Origin: Salinisphaera sp. T31B1
GTDB lineage: Bacteria > Pseudomonadota > Gammaproteobacteria > Nevskiales > Salinisphaeraceae
Reading direction: 5' to 3'
Assembly (NCBI RefSeq): GCF_040361275.1
Contig: NZ_APNH01000002.1
Location: 186,001-250,000, forward strand
Length of the DNA stretch: 64,000 nucleotides
The notes under the pieces are model-generated. The model saw only the letters and a list, made by a program, of their open reading frames with translations. It made no database searches and was not told the DNA's origin. Shown piece after piece: positions 1-11,780 of the stretch; the first letter of the stretch is position 1, and the number at the start of each line of letters is the position of its first letter. A program made the position numbers and the translations under genes.

Positions 1-2205
1 GCGGTTGAAGGTCTGTTCCATGCGCCCGGTCGCGCTCTTGTAGTCCTTGCCGATATGGATATTGGCTGACAGACGGTCGCGGAACGCCGACGGCTCCATG
101 ATCTCCTCGCCCAAGCGGTTGATCAGCGCGTCACTCGGCCCCTTGTGAGCCAGACCGGTCGGGAACACCAGAAAACGAAGTGCGCCGCCGACGAACGCAT
201 TGGGGAAATTACGGAAAAATCCGTCGAACGCCTGCTCGATCTTGGCCAGGCTATCCTGCATCACATAGTGCAGATGCGGGATATCTGCCTCGAGCTCGCC
301 TTCATCGTAGAAATATTTGAGCGTGGCCGTGCCGAAATACAGCTCCGACAGTACGTCACCCAGCCGCGCCGACAGCAACTCCTTGCGTTTGAGCTCGCCG
401 CCAAGCATGCCCATGGTCACATCCGAGCAAATAGCCAGCGCCGAGGAGAAACGCTCCATCTGACGATAGTAGGGGGCGGCGACCCCGGTCACCGGTGCCT
501 TGGCAGTTATCGCGCCCGACAGGCCGAAGGTCAGCGTCCGTGCGGCACGGTTGACCGAGTGCCCGACATGCGACCAGAGCAGAGTGTCGAATTCGTTCAG
601 ATCGTCGGCACGTGCGGCCTCCATTTCGGGAAAGACGTAGGGATGACAGCGAATGGCGCCCTGCCCGAAGATCATCAGGCTGCGCGTGAGAATATTCGCC
701 CCCTCGACCGTGATCGCTACGGGGATCTGCTGATAGGACGCCGCCAGGTAGTTCCTCGGGCCCTGCTGAATGCCGCGCCCGCCGTGGACGTCCATGGCGT
801 CGTTGAGAATGATCCGCATCCATTCGGTCATGTGATATTTCGCCATGGCCGTGACCACCGACGGGGTGCACTGGTCGACGCCGCTGGCGGTGAGGATGCG
901 TGCTGCCTCCATCTTGTAGTTCAGCCCGGAGATACGGGCGGTTGCCTCCTGTACGCCTTCGAACTTGCCCACGGGCAGTTTGAATTGCCGGCGGATACGC
1001 CCGAACGCGCCAGTCATGCGATAGGACACCTTGGAAGCGGCCGACGACAACGCCGGCAAGGAGATGCCACGGCCGGCCGACAGACATTCGACGAGCATGC
1101 GCCAGCCGCCGCCGGCCTTGTCCTGACCACCGATGATGGCGTCGAGAGGCACAAATACGTCCTTGCCGTAAATGGGGCCGTTCATGAATGCACCCGGGCA
1201 GTGTCGGCGGCCAATCTCAACGCCCGGCTCGTCGGCGCGGATCAGTGCACAGGTGATGCCGTAATCGGTCTTGTCCGCGTCGCCAAGCAGGCCTTCGGGA
1301 TCGTAGAGCTTGAAGGCCAGCCCGATGACTGTCGCCACCGGTGCGAGCGTGATCCAGCGTTTGGAGAAGGTCAGCTTCATGCCCAGCACGTCTTCGCCGT
1401 TGTAGGTACCGCGACAGACAACCCCAGTATCTGGCAGCGCGCCCGCGTCGGAACCGACCTCCGGCCCGGTCAGGCCGAAACACGGAATTTCAGTGCCCTG
1501 GGCCAGCCCCGGCAGCCACTGCTCCTGCTGGGCCTTGGTACCGTAGTGGGTGAGCAGTTCGCCCGGTCCGAGCGAGTTCGGCACCATGACGGTAACGGCA
1601 GCGGTCAGCGAACGTGAGGCGATTTTGGCCACGACCGTGGACTGTGCCACCGCAGAGAAACCGAGCCCGCCGTGCTCCTTGGGGATCAGCATGGCGAAAA
1701 AACGATGCTCGCGGATATGGTCCCATGCGGCCTGCGGCAGGTCCTTGAGTTCGTGAGTGATCTCCCACTCGTCAAGCAGATCGCACAGCTGCTCGGTTTC
1801 GTTATCCAGAAAGGACTGCTCTTCGTCGGTGAGCCGCGTACGCTTGAAATCGAGCAGATACTGCCAGTCCGGCTTGCCGCGGAACATTTCGGTTTCCCAC
1901 CAGGTGCTGCCTGCCTCAAGCGCTTCGCGTTCGGTTTCCGACATCGGCGGCAGCACGGCCTTGAAACCCGCGAAGATCGGCTTGCTCACCCACCGTCGCC
2001 GCAAGGCGGTGACGTTGAACAGCACAAGCAGCGGAACGAACACCACGGTCGCAAAGATCACGCCGGGCCATGCGATGGCTCCCACGAGAGCCAGCAACGC
2101 GAAATACACGATCACTGCCGCGCTCCACGTCATCAGGGATGCGCCTCTATAGGCGAGCGTCCATGCCGCGGCCAGGGCGACGAGAATGGCTATCAGAGCT
2201 GTCAT
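1..2205 (-). CDS. fadE: FadE-type acyl-CoA dehydrogenase (3' end missing)
   Basis: FAD-dependent acyl-CoA dehydrogenase, first step of fatty-acid beta-oxidation. The frame is open from an ATG at 2205 to the window edge, giving 735 codons with no stop; E. coli FadE has about 814 residues, so roughly the last 80 are outside. The N-terminus has two or three hydrophobic segments (residues 1-70), as in membrane-associated FadE. The flavin-binding signature region reads CFGLTGPEVGSDAG, and near the C-terminal side MDVHGGRGIQQGP matches the dehydrogenase C-terminal signature. A GGAGA ribosome site lies 5 nt before the ATG. The gene starts 12 bases after the stop of the TetR gene, so the two are probably one transcript. 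Symbol assigned by family resemblance. Confidence 0.93.
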   Translation of the reverse strand, partial: MTALIAILVALAAAWTLAYRGASLMTWSAAVIVYFALLALVGAIAWPGVIFATVVFVPLLVLFNVTALRRRWVSKPIFAGFKAVLPPMSETEREALEAGSTWWETEMFRGKPDWQYLLDFKRTRLTDEEQSFLDNETEQLCDLLDEWEITHELKDLPQAAWDHIREHRFFAMLIPKEHGGLGFSAVAQSTVVAKIASRSLTAAVTVMVPNSLGPGELLTHYGTKAQQEQWLPGLAQGTEIPCFGLTGPEVGSDAGALPDTGVVCRGTYNGEDVLGMKLTFSKRWITLAPVATVIGLAFKLYDPEGLLGDADKTDYGITCALIRADEPGVEIGRRHCPGAFMNGPIYGKDVFVPLDAIIGGQDKAGGGWRMLVECLSAGRGISLPALSSAASKVSYRMTGAFGRIRRQFKLPVGKFEGVQEATARISGLNYKMEAARILTASGVDQCTPSVVTAMAKYHMTEWMRIILNDAMDVHGGRGIQQGPRNYLAASYQQIPVAITVEGANILTRSLMIFGQGAIRCHPYVFPEMEAARADDLNEFDTLLWSHVGHSVNRAARTLTFGLSGAITAKAPVTGVAAPYYRQMERFSSALAICSDVTMGMLGGELKRKELLSARLGDVLSELYFGTATLKYFYDEGELEADIPHLHYVMQDSLAKIEQAFDGFFRNFPNAFVGGALRFLVFPTGLAHKGPSDALINRLGEEIMEPSAFRDRLSANIHIGKDYKSATGRMEQTFNR

Positions 2206-2217
2206 AACAATCTCCGG

Positions 2218-2883
2218 TTAAGAATTCTTGCCCGGCTCGAACATCTGTCCGGCCGAGGCCGGGTCTGGTCTGGCCGGGGAGGGCGCGTCGAGCTCCGGCG
2301 GCATCAGGCTGACCATGAGGAATCTGACGTAATCGCCGAACTCGGGCCCGTCGGCGGCCGGCCACTGATCGGGCAGGTCGCGTCGAATCTGGAGCGAGCC
2401 GAGGAACACCGAGAACGTCATCAGTGCCCACCGGCGCGCCACCTCGAGCGACAGGCCCAACGCGCTGTAGCAGTCGACGATGAATTCCAGGCGTCGTTTC
2501 GACACGCGTTCGACATAGTCGCGTACGAACGCCGGCTTGGTTGCACTCGACAGTGCGACATACACCCGACTGGCGCGACGCGAGGTGTTGACCTCGGTGA
2601 TCAGCCGCTTGATACGGGCACGCGGATCGACTTCCTGCTGAACGCGCTCGAGTACTTCGTCGGTCTCACGCGCTTCCCACCGGTTGAGAGCGGCAACCAG
2701 GAGCGCCTCGCGATTCGGAAAATGCCAGTAGAAGCTGCCCTTGGTCACGCCCAGCTCGCGGGCCAACGGCTCGACCGCTACGCCCTCGACGCCCCGGCGG
2801 CCAATGGCATCCAGGGCGGCTTCTGCCCAGTCGTGAGCGGTGAGCATAATTTTCTGTTGTCGAGCCATTCCGCTTCGCGCCAT
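2218..2883 (-). CDS. TetR-family transcriptional regulator
   Basis: 221-residue TetR-type repressor. The helix-turn-helix lies at residues 33-58 (VEPLARELGVTKGSFYWHF is a textbook recognition region); the remainder is the helical ligand-binding and dimerisation domain. I chose the ATG at 2883 because GGAAG sits 5 nt upstream and the helix-turn-helix then has the usual spacing from the N-terminus. An upstream in-frame start at 3006 would add 41 residues with no family resemblance. It precedes fadE in the same direction with a 12-base gap, and a hot-dog thioesterase diverges from it, so acyl-CoA or fatty-acid sensing is the likely input. That role is inferred from context only. Confidence 0.9.
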   Translation of the reverse strand: MARSGMARQQKIMLTAHDWAEAALDAIGRRGVEGVAVEPLARELGVTKGSFYWHFPNREALLVAALNRWEARETDEVLERVQQEVDPRARIKRLITEVNTSRRASRVYVALSSATKPAFVRDYVERVSKRRLEFIVDCYSALGLSLEVARRWALMTFSVFLGSLQIRRDLPDQWPAADGPEFGDYVRFLMVSLMPPELDAPSPARPDPASAGQMFEPGKNS

Positions 2884-2924
2884 AAGACTTCCGTATAATG
2901 TTGCTAAATTGCCGCGCCGTGTCA

Positions 2925-2938
2925 ATACGGCGCCGTAT
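2925..2938. promoter_or_regulatory. 14-bp perfect palindrome, candidate TetR operator
   Basis: ATACGGCGCCGTAT is a perfect palindrome in the gap between the divergent TetR and thioesterase genes. On the minus strand its last T is the first base of a TTGACA -35-like hexamer for the TetR-fadE promoter. A repressor bound here would block that promoter and could also affect the thioesterase gene 60 bases away. The match between site and regulator is inferred. Confidence 0.5.
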
Positions 2939-2997
2939 GGATTGGACAACGCGTCGCCGGCCCAGCGCGGCGCACCGATGACCGACAGGGGAGCCGT

Positions 2998-3438
2998 ATG
3001 CGCCAACCGACCCGTTCAGACTACGCCCACTATGTTTCGATCAAGGTCAAATGGGGCGAGATGGACAGCCTCGGCCACGTCAACAACACCGTGTTCTATC
3101 GTTACTCGGAGGACGGCCGGATCGATTACATCCACGGCATTGCCGACGGCGGCGATACCCAGACAAGCGACGGTCCCATCCTGGCCGATCTGCGTTGCAG
3201 TTTCCGCCAACAGCTGCGTTTCCCGGCCGATATCGAGATCGGCACGCGGGTCAGCCGCATGGGCCGCAGTTCGATCGATCTGGAGCAGTGTCTGTTCTTT
3301 GCCGACACTGACGACGTCATCGCGGTGTATCAAACCGTGATCGTATGGTTCGACTTCGGTGCGCAGACGAGCATGCGGGTGCCGGAAACCGTTCGGGAAC
3401 GTGTCCGGGACCGCGAAAACGTACCGCCCGAGGAATAG
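2998..3438 (+). CDS. Acyl-CoA thioesterase, 4HBT hot-dog family
   Basis: 146-residue hot-dog thioesterase of the 4-hydroxybenzoyl-CoA thioesterase/YbgC type, expected to hydrolyse acyl-CoA in the cytoplasm. The active-site loop WGEMDSLGHVNN (residues 19-30) carries the family's conserved aspartate (D23) and GHVNN turn, followed by the Y-x-R-Y-x-E-x-x-R segment typical of the long helix. The ATG has GGGGAG just upstream. It diverges from the TetR-fadE pair, which suggests a linked role in acyl-CoA metabolism. Substrate cannot be told from sequence. Confidence 0.88.
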   Translation: MRQPTRSDYAHYVSIKVKWGEMDSLGHVNNTVFYRYSEDGRIDYIHGIADGGDTQTSDGPILADLRCSFRQQLRFPADIEIGTRVSRMGRSSIDLEQCLFFADTDDVIAVYQTVIVWFDFGAQTSMRVPETVRERVRDRENVPPEE

Positions 3439-3440
3439 AT

Positions 3441-3474
3441 GCGCAGTGGCTGTCCGGTGGGGCAGCCACTGCGC
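3441..3474. terminator. Hairpin between convergent thioesterase and nitroreductase genes
   Basis: Perfect 12-bp stem (GCGCAGTGGCTG with its complement) around a 10-base loop, placed between the two stop codons. There is no clear T-run on either side, so it may act as a bidirectional terminator or as an mRNA 3'-end stabiliser. Confidence 0.6.
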
Positions 3475-3486
3475 GTCTGGCCGATA

Positions 3487-4103
3487 CTACTGCGCGCGTT
3501 CGCTGAAGCCGTCGCGCATGAACACATCCGCCAGCGGCAGCTGGCCGCTGCGCGGATGGGCGCCCTGAAGTGTCTTGCCGATACACAGCATCATGCAGAT
3601 GCGATGATCGGGCGGCAGGTTGATCAGATGCCCGACCCGCTTGAAGTCGAAGCCGTCCATCGGACAGGAATCGTAGCCCATGGCTCGCGCGGCGAGCATC
3701 GCGGTCTGGGCTGCCATCCCGCAGGAGCGCATGCCTTCGTCACGCTGTAGCGCTTCGTCGTCGCGGTAGAAATGCAGGATCTCGCGCACCATCGCCTCGG
3801 CGACCTCGGGCGGGGCGTTGCGCCAGTAACGTTCCGGCGATTTGGCCCAGCTCTTCAGGTCGAGACACAGCACCAGCAGCAAAGACGCTTCGGTGACCTG
3901 TGACTGATCCCAGGCCGCTTTGCGGATCTCCGCTCGCAGTGCGTCGTCCTGTACGGCAACAAAACGCCAGTTCTGAATATTGAATGCCGTGGGCGAGAGC
4001 AGCACGTGCTCCATGAGCTGTTCGATCTCGGCGTCGGACATCCGGTGCGCGGGGTCGAAGTGGCGTACGGATCGTCGACTGACGATCGCTTCGAAGACCT
4101 CCA

Positions 4104-4104
<1 letters not shown>
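3487..4104 (-). CDS. Nitroreductase-family FMN oxidoreductase
   Basis: 205-residue member of the FMN-dependent nitroreductase fold. The N-terminal SRRSVRHFDP (residues 9-18) is the phosphate/FMN-binding start of the family, followed by LLSPTAFNIQNWRF, the usual SPSxxNxQPW-like substrate and flavin loop. These NAD(P)H enzymes reduce nitroaromatics, quinones or flavins; the natural substrate is not predictable. The start codon overlaps the purB stop by one base (TGATG), so the gene is translationally coupled to purB and shares its transcript. Confidence 0.88.
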
Positions 4105-7043
<2,939 letters not shown>

Positions 7044-7066
7044 GCCGGTTGCTTTCGGCCGATTTT

Positions 7067-7094
7067 GCCAGGGCGCGCTTCGGCGCGCCCTGGC
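7067..7094 (+). terminator. UUCG-capped hairpin after fumC
   Basis: Perfect 12-bp, very GC-rich stem (GCCAGGGCGCGC) closed by a TTCG tetraloop 23 bases after the fumC stop. The T-run expected of an intrinsic terminator is missing, so it may end transcription poorly and instead protect the mRNA 3' end. Confidence 0.65.
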
Positions 7095-7514
7095 TGTCGA
7101 TGCGCCTGGGCAGTTTTGAATACACGCGGCGTGTCGGCGGGACGCATGGCATCACCCGTTTGTCGACCGAGCCGGTGAGCCAACGGGCCGGGTTGAGCCG
7201 GCCATTAGCGTGTTGTGGTCGCGCAGCGATCGCGCTTTGGAGCGCCGCTCCACTTTGCGACGAATATCGCCGCGGCATGTGATGAATCGAGCGGTCGAGC
7301 ACCACGGCACGCCGCGGGCGGGCGAATATTCAACGTTTTCAAGCCGTGCCAAGCGACCAGACAGTCGATTGTTGGCGACCGAAATACCGTGGACGCGGTG
7401 TGGCGCTGCAAGACAGTGGTCGTTCGAATAAAAAATTATCGTTCTGGCTGAATAACCGCTATAGTGCAGGGGCAGATCAATCTGCGTTTAATACGATTAA
7501 CCAAAGAGTACAGT
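7095..7514. other. Gene-free stretch between fumC and the cold-shock gene
   Basis: No reading frame here resembles a protein. The only structure I can support is the promoter of the downstream cold-shock gene at its right end. The preceding 340 bases show no clear hairpin, RNA gene or repeat. Confidence 0.4.
7436..7465 (+). promoter_or_regulatory. Candidate promoter of the cold-shock gene
   Basis: TATAGT at 7460-7465 is a good -10 hexamer. TTATCG at 7436-7441 lies 18 bases upstream as a weak -35, within an A/T-rich run. Transcription would start near 7472, leaving a leader of only about 43 bases before the ATG. Confidence 0.5.
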
Positions 7515-7721
7515 ATGGCCAAAGGCACCGTGAAGTGGTTCAGTTCCGAAAAAGGTTTTGGTTTCATCGCCCCTGAGGATGGAAGCAAGGACCTGTTCGT
7601 GCACCACTCCGAGATCAAGAACGGCGGCGGTTTCGCCACCCTGAACGACGGCCAGGCCGTCGAATTCGAAGTGGGTGAGGGCAAGAAAGGCCCGTGCGCC
7701 AACAACGTCGTCGCGGTCTAG
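7515..7721 (+). CDS. Cold-shock domain protein (CspA family)
   Basis: 68-residue single cold-shock domain (OB fold) that binds single-stranded RNA and DNA and melts mRNA structure. Both nucleic-acid motifs are present: RNP1 as KGFGFI (residues 15-20) and RNP2 as LFVHHSEI. The MAKGTVKWF start is the family norm, and AAAGAG sits at 7503-7508. In-frame codons upstream of 7515 are not conserved. The predicted leader is short, unlike the long thermosensing leader of E. coli cspA, so constitutive or growth-phase expression is as likely as cold induction. Confidence 0.95.
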   Translation: MAKGTVKWFSSEKGFGFIAPEDGSKDLFVHHSEIKNGGGFATLNDGQAVEFEVGEGKKGPCANNVVAV

Positions 7722-7808
7722 CCACTCGAACGACTACGACCGCTGTTTCGCTGGCCTGAGTCGGTCAATCTGACGGCCCATTCGTAGCTAAGCAGCGTGT
7801 CGGCAAAC

Positions 7809-7840
7809 GCCGGATGCCCGCGGGTATCCGGCTTTTTTTT
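7809..7840 (+). terminator. Rho-independent terminator of the cold-shock gene
   Basis: GCCGGAT and ATCCGGC pair around a self-complementary CCCGCGGG core, followed directly by eight Ts (7833-7840). A standard intrinsic terminator. Confidence 0.9.
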
Positions 7841-7916
7841 GCCCGCTTGTTACGTCCGCGCACGTGTCCGTGGGTGCCCCGACCAGCTGGTTCTGCCCGG
7901 GTGTGCGAATACAGGC

Positions 7917-9017
7917 TCACTCACGCCAGGGCGCGGCGAACGGATCCGCGACGACGCCGGTCGACTCGTCAGGGTCGAACACATGCGCGCGTATCCGGGG
8001 CAGGTACTGCGGGTACTCACGCTGGATGAAGTCGAGCATGGCTTCGCGTACCCGGCAGCGGAAATGCCAGAGCGTGATCGAATCGGCGGCGCTGAGCAGA
8101 AAGCGCAGTTGCATCGCCGTTTCGCTGGCCTCCACCACCTGGGTATGGCCGACCCGGCCATCCCAGGCACCATCGGTGTCGAGCAGCCGTTGAAACTCTT
8201 GGCGTACGGGTTCGACCGGCAGACGGTAATCGACCCAGATCAACACCGGCGCGAAAAGATGCGTGCTGTCGCGTGTCCAATTCTCGAACGGGTTCTCGAT
8301 GAACCACTGCAATGGCACGATGATGCGACGCATGTCCCAGGCGCGCAGCACGACATAGGTAGTGGTGATGTCCTCGACCCAGCACCAGTTGCCCTCGACT
8401 TTCAGAACATCCTCGATACGGAACGGCTGTGACAGCGCGATCTGGAGGCCGGCGAACAGGTTGCCGATCACCGGGCGGGCCGCAAACCCGAGGATCAGCC
8501 CGCCAATGCCCGCCGAGGCCAGCAGGCTCGTGCCCAGCTGTCGGATCGACGGAAAGGTCATCAGGGCCGCGGCCACGCCGATGATCGCGATGAGTACACT
8601 GATACCACGGCTGATGAATCGTGCCTGAGTTTCGAGTTTTCGCGCAGACCGGTGTCGCCCTTCGACCGCGGGGTTGAGCCCGACGATGACGTCGCCGATC
8701 GCACCGCTACCGCGCATGGCGGCCCAGGTCAGTGCGAGGATGAGACAAAGGCTGGTGATATGGCGCACGGCCTCGATCCAGGGCAGGGCACCGCCGTGGG
8801 CTTGCCAGATCGTTTGCAATACCAGCAGAAACACGACGGCGCCGCCGGCGTAGGCACAGTCGTCGAGAGATTGGCGTGCCAGTTCACGACGCTCGGTCAG
8901 GTGGCGTGCGAGACGGATCATCAGGCAGTAGAGGCCCAGCACGGCCAGCGCGGCACCTAACCCGTAGAGCAACGTCAGCGCCCAGTCGGCCAGCCAAGAA
9001 TGCGTTGAATCCGTCAT
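7917..9017 (-). CDS. MscS-family mechanosensitive ion channel
   Basis: 366-residue inner-membrane channel of the small-conductance mechanosensitive type, which releases solutes on hypo-osmotic shock. About five membrane segments are visible (residues roughly 8-33, 50-70, 85-105, 137-158 and 165-195). The last is the glycine/alanine-rich pore helix LLASAGIGGLILGFAARP and leads into the beta domain (FRIEDVLKVEG). The cytoplasmic C-terminal domain follows. It resembles the longer YbiO/MSL-like variants more than E. coli MscS (286 residues). The role fits a salt-exposed organism with a BCCT transporter 1 kb away. Confidence 0.87.
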   Translation of the reverse strand: MTDSTHSWLADWALTLLYGLGAALAVLGLYCLMIRLARHLTERRELARQSLDDCAYAGGAVVFLLVLQTIWQAHGGALPWIEAVRHITSLCLILALTWAAMRGSGAIGDVIVGLNPAVEGRHRSARKLETQARFISRGISVLIAIIGVAAALMTFPSIRQLGTSLLASAGIGGLILGFAARPVIGNLFAGLQIALSQPFRIEDVLKVEGNWCWVEDITTTYVVLRAWDMRRIIVPLQWFIENPFENWTRDSTHLFAPVLIWVDYRLPVEPVRQEFQRLLDTDGAWDGRVGHTQVVEASETAMQLRFLLSAADSITLWHFRCRVREAMLDFIQREYPQYLPRIRAHVFDPDESTGVVADPFAAPWRE

Positions 9018-9181
9018 GAACCTCTCCTGGCATGGCCTCGGATGACCACACGCCTGAGCGCAGCATGCAAGTTTGGTGCGCTTTTGCGTAGCGGGTCATG
9101 TCCGGTCGATGTCGCCGCGGCTGATGCCGTACCGCGCAGGCGTCCTCGCACGGATCAGCGCATAAACCTCGGAGGCGGCCC

Positions 9182-10108
9182 GTGCACGGTGGGTCGGCCG
9201 ATGTACGATCACCCGAACTCATCGAATTCCACCTGCGTATGACCCTGACCAGCCGGATGATCGAGACCTCCCGAGGCACGTTCCACGTCAGACGGGCCGG
9301 TGTACCCGGCGCGCCCGTGCTGTTGTTGCTCCACGGCTGGCCGCAAAGCAGTTACTGCTGGCAGCCGGTCGCCAGAGCGCTGGCCGACCGGTTCGATCTG
9401 GTGATGCCGGACTTGCGCGGACTGGGCGATTCGCCGCGCACGCTCGAGCCACTCGCCTACACCAAGCAAGCACTGGCAGGCGACGTGCTGGCGGTCATGG
9501 AAACACTGGCCATCGAGCGCTGTACGCTGATCGGCCATGACTGGGGCGGGGCGGTGGCCCAGGAGCTTGCGTTCGCGGCGCCCGGCCGTATCCAGCGGCT
9601 AGTCCTGCTCAATATCCTGGTACTCGCCAATAGTCGCGGCAATCGCGCGGCACGGGCCGCGCTGGCAGCAGTGGGCAATCGGCCCATGTGGTACCAGTTC
9701 TTCCAGCACGCAAACGGATTGCCGGAGGCCATGATTCCCGGCAACGAGGCCGCATGGCTGGGCTATTTTCTCAAGACATGGAGCCGGTCCGGTTTCCCTG
9801 CGGCGGCTTTCGACGAGTACGTGCGCTGCTATGCGATCGAACATACGCCGGCGACAGGCGCAGCCTACTACCGTTGCCACAAAGCCGATTCGGCGCGCTG
9901 GCGCGAGCTGGCCGGTCGCAGGCTGACGATGCCGGCGCTGTATATCCACGGACGGCACGATCCGGTGATCGTGTCCGAATTCACGCATCATCTGGATGAC
10001 GTGTTCGAGGACATTCGTCTTGAGACACTCGACGCGGCCCACTTCGTCGCAGAAGAGTGTCCGGACGCAGTAGCGCGCCTGATCGGCTGTTTCGCCGAAG
10101 GTGGCTGA
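9182..10108 (+). CDS. Alpha/beta-hydrolase, epoxide hydrolase/haloalkane dehalogenase-like
   Basis: 308-residue alpha/beta-hydrolase. The oxyanion motif HGWP is at residues 51-54, and the nucleophile elbow GHDWGG (118-123) has aspartate D120 instead of serine, as in epoxide hydrolases and haloalkane dehalogenases. A cap-domain Tyr-Tyr pair (GAAYYRCHK) and a late histidine (DAAHFVAEE) fit an epoxide hydrolase. I chose the GTG at 9182 because GGAGG lies 6 nt upstream. ATGs at 9239 and 9257 would remove an N-terminus of uncertain value but have no ribosome site. Substrate unknown. Confidence 0.85.
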   Translation: MHGGSADVRSPELIEFHLRMTLTSRMIETSRGTFHVRRAGVPGAPVLLLLHGWPQSSYCWQPVARALADRFDLVMPDLRGLGDSPRTLEPLAYTKQALAGDVLAVMETLAIERCTLIGHDWGGAVAQELAFAAPGRIQRLVLLNILVLANSRGNRAARAALAAVGNRPMWYQFFQHANGLPEAMIPGNEAAWLGYFLKTWSRSGFPAAAFDEYVRCYAIEHTPATGAAYYRCHKADSARWRELAGRRLTMPALYIHGRHDPVIVSEFTHHLDDVFEDIRLETLDAAHFVAEECPDAVARLIGCFAEGG

Positions 10109-11668
10109 TCAGTATGGGTGAGCCGACGGCGCGACGCCTGTCGTGGCGGCCTCCCACTCGGCTCGCAGACTCTTCACGACGGCCACACATAGCGCGATCA
10201 TCACCACCGAGAAGGGCAGACCGCCCACCAGCGACGCTGTCTGCAGCGCCGACAACCCGCCGGCCACGGCCAGTGCCACGCTCACCGCACCCTGCAGGAC
10301 AACCCAGAGTGCGCGGGTAGCCAACGGTGGGTTCTCCATCCCGCCGGTCGACAGGGTGGCGACCACGAATGCGCCGGAATCGGCCGAGGTCACGAAGAAT
10401 GTGGTGATGAGGATCATCGCCAGTACGGAGCTTAGCGTGGCCAGAGGCAGGCCAGAGAGAAACGCGAACACGACCTGCTGCGTGGCCAGATCGCCCAGTC
10501 CGCCCGCGCCGAAAATCTCGCGGTGGAGGGCCGCCCAGCCCATCGTTCCGAACCAGATGAAAATACCCAGGCTCGGGATCACGAGCACGCCGAGGGCGAA
10601 CTCTCGTACCGTGCGACCACGCGATATGCGCGCCAGAAAGGTGCCCACGAACGGGCCCCAGGCGATCCACCACGCCCAGAAGAACGTCGTCCAGTACGAC
10701 TGCCATGCATCGCCACTGGCGAAGTCGGTTTCGAAACTGCTCTGGAGGATATGCTGGGCGTAGTAGCCGAACTGGGCCACGACCGCTTCGAGTAAAAAGA
10801 CGGTGGGCCCGAACACGAGTACGAACACGAGCAGCAGGACGGCGAGCGCAATATTCAGATTCGAAAGCCATTTGATACCGCGGGTCAGGCCGGTCAGTAC
10901 CGACACGCCGGCCGCCAGGGTGATGGCGATAATGATCGCCAGTCTCAAAGCCAGCGAACCCTCTGCCACCCCGAGATAGGTCAAGCCCGTGTTGATCTGG
11001 ATGACGCCCAGCCCGAGTGACGTCGCCAGCCCGAAAACCGTGCCCACGATGGCGGTGATATCGATGATATCGCCTACCCACCCCCGTACGATCCGCTCGC
11101 CCAGCAGCGGCTCGAGCCCCCAGCGAATGGTCAGCGGCCGGCCGCGGCGGTGCGTGGCGAACCCGAGCGCCAGGCCGACGACGATATAGATCGCGAATGC
11201 GCCCGCGCCCCATTCCATCCAGGCTATATGCACCGCGTAACGCGCGGCGGCGATCGTGTCGGAAACGCCCTGACGCGGGGCGGCGTGATAGTGCGCGATC
11301 GGTTCGGCGGTACTGTAGAAGATCACGCCAATGCCGATGCCGGCCGAGAACAGCATCGTGTACCACGACACACGGGAAAAATCGGGGCTCGAGTCGGCCG
11401 GGCCGAGCTTGAGCGTCCCGTAGCGGCTGCAGCCTACCCAGATCGAAAATCCGATGAACCCGGCGGTGATGAGGATGTAGTACCAGCCGAAGTAATGAAC
11501 GATCCAGGCCATGATTGCATCGAATGCGTTCGATAGCGGTTCCGGAGCGACGATCGTCGCCGCCACGAAACACACGATCAGCACGACGACCGGGTAACAG
11601 ACCCGGGGCGCGAGCATGAGCCGTGTCGAACGTGTGGGGGTGGCGGTCGGAGAAGTGGCGGAACGAGT
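10109..11668 (-). CDS. BCCT-family compatible-solute transporter
   Basis: Betaine/choline/carnitine transporter of about 519 residues with 12 predicted membrane helices; it imports osmoprotectants with Na+ or H+. The BCCT signature WTTFFWAWWIAWGPFVG is intact, and GIGIGVIFYSTAEP is the conserved TM3 glycine stretch with the flanking Y-S-x-x-E-P segment. Start uncertain: a TTG at 11668 has GAGGG 5 nt upstream, an ATG at 11617 lies directly before TM1 but lacks a ribosome site, and a TTG at 11704 is also in frame. It lacks the long C-terminal osmosensor tail of BetP. It converges on the alpha/beta-hydrolase with no gap. Confidence 0.9.
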   Translation of the reverse strand, partial: TRSATSPTATPTRSTRLMLAPRVCYPVVVLIVCFVAATIVAPEPLSNAFDAIMAWIVHYFGWYYILITAGFIGFSIWVGCSRYGTLKLGPADSSPDFSRVSWYTMLFSAGIGIGVIFYSTAEPIAHYHAAPRQGVSDTIAAARYAVHIAWMEWGAGAFAIYIVVGLALGFATHRRGRPLTIRWGLEPLLGERIVRGWVGDIIDITAIVGTVFGLATSLGLGVIQINTGLTYLGVAEGSLALRLAIIIAITLAAGVSVLTGLTRGIKWLSNLNIALAVLLLVFVLVFGPTVFLLEAVVAQFGYYAQHILQSSFETDFASGDAWQSYWTTFFWAWWIAWGPFVGTFLARISRGRTVREFALGVLVIPSLGIFIWFGTMGWAALHREIFGAGGLGDLATQQVVFAFLSGLPLATLSSVLAMILITTFFVTSADSGAFVVATLSTGGMENPPLATRALWVVLQGAVSVALAVAGGLSALQTASLVGGLPFSVVMIALCVAVVKSLRAEWEAATTGVAPSAHPY

Positions 11669-11780
11669 CAAATCGGGCCCTCGGCATGGCGGCTGGACAA
11701 GCAAGCTTCGGCGGTCGCGCGGCTCGATGCTCGGCTCGACGAATCCGGCAAAGCGCGAAGCCTACAGGATATCGGCCGGT

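Noticed and set aside
145-1617. 490-codon plus-strand frame over fadE
   Set aside because: Its product is Arg/His-rich with no family resemblance, while the minus strand encodes an intact acyl-CoA dehydrogenase across the same bases.
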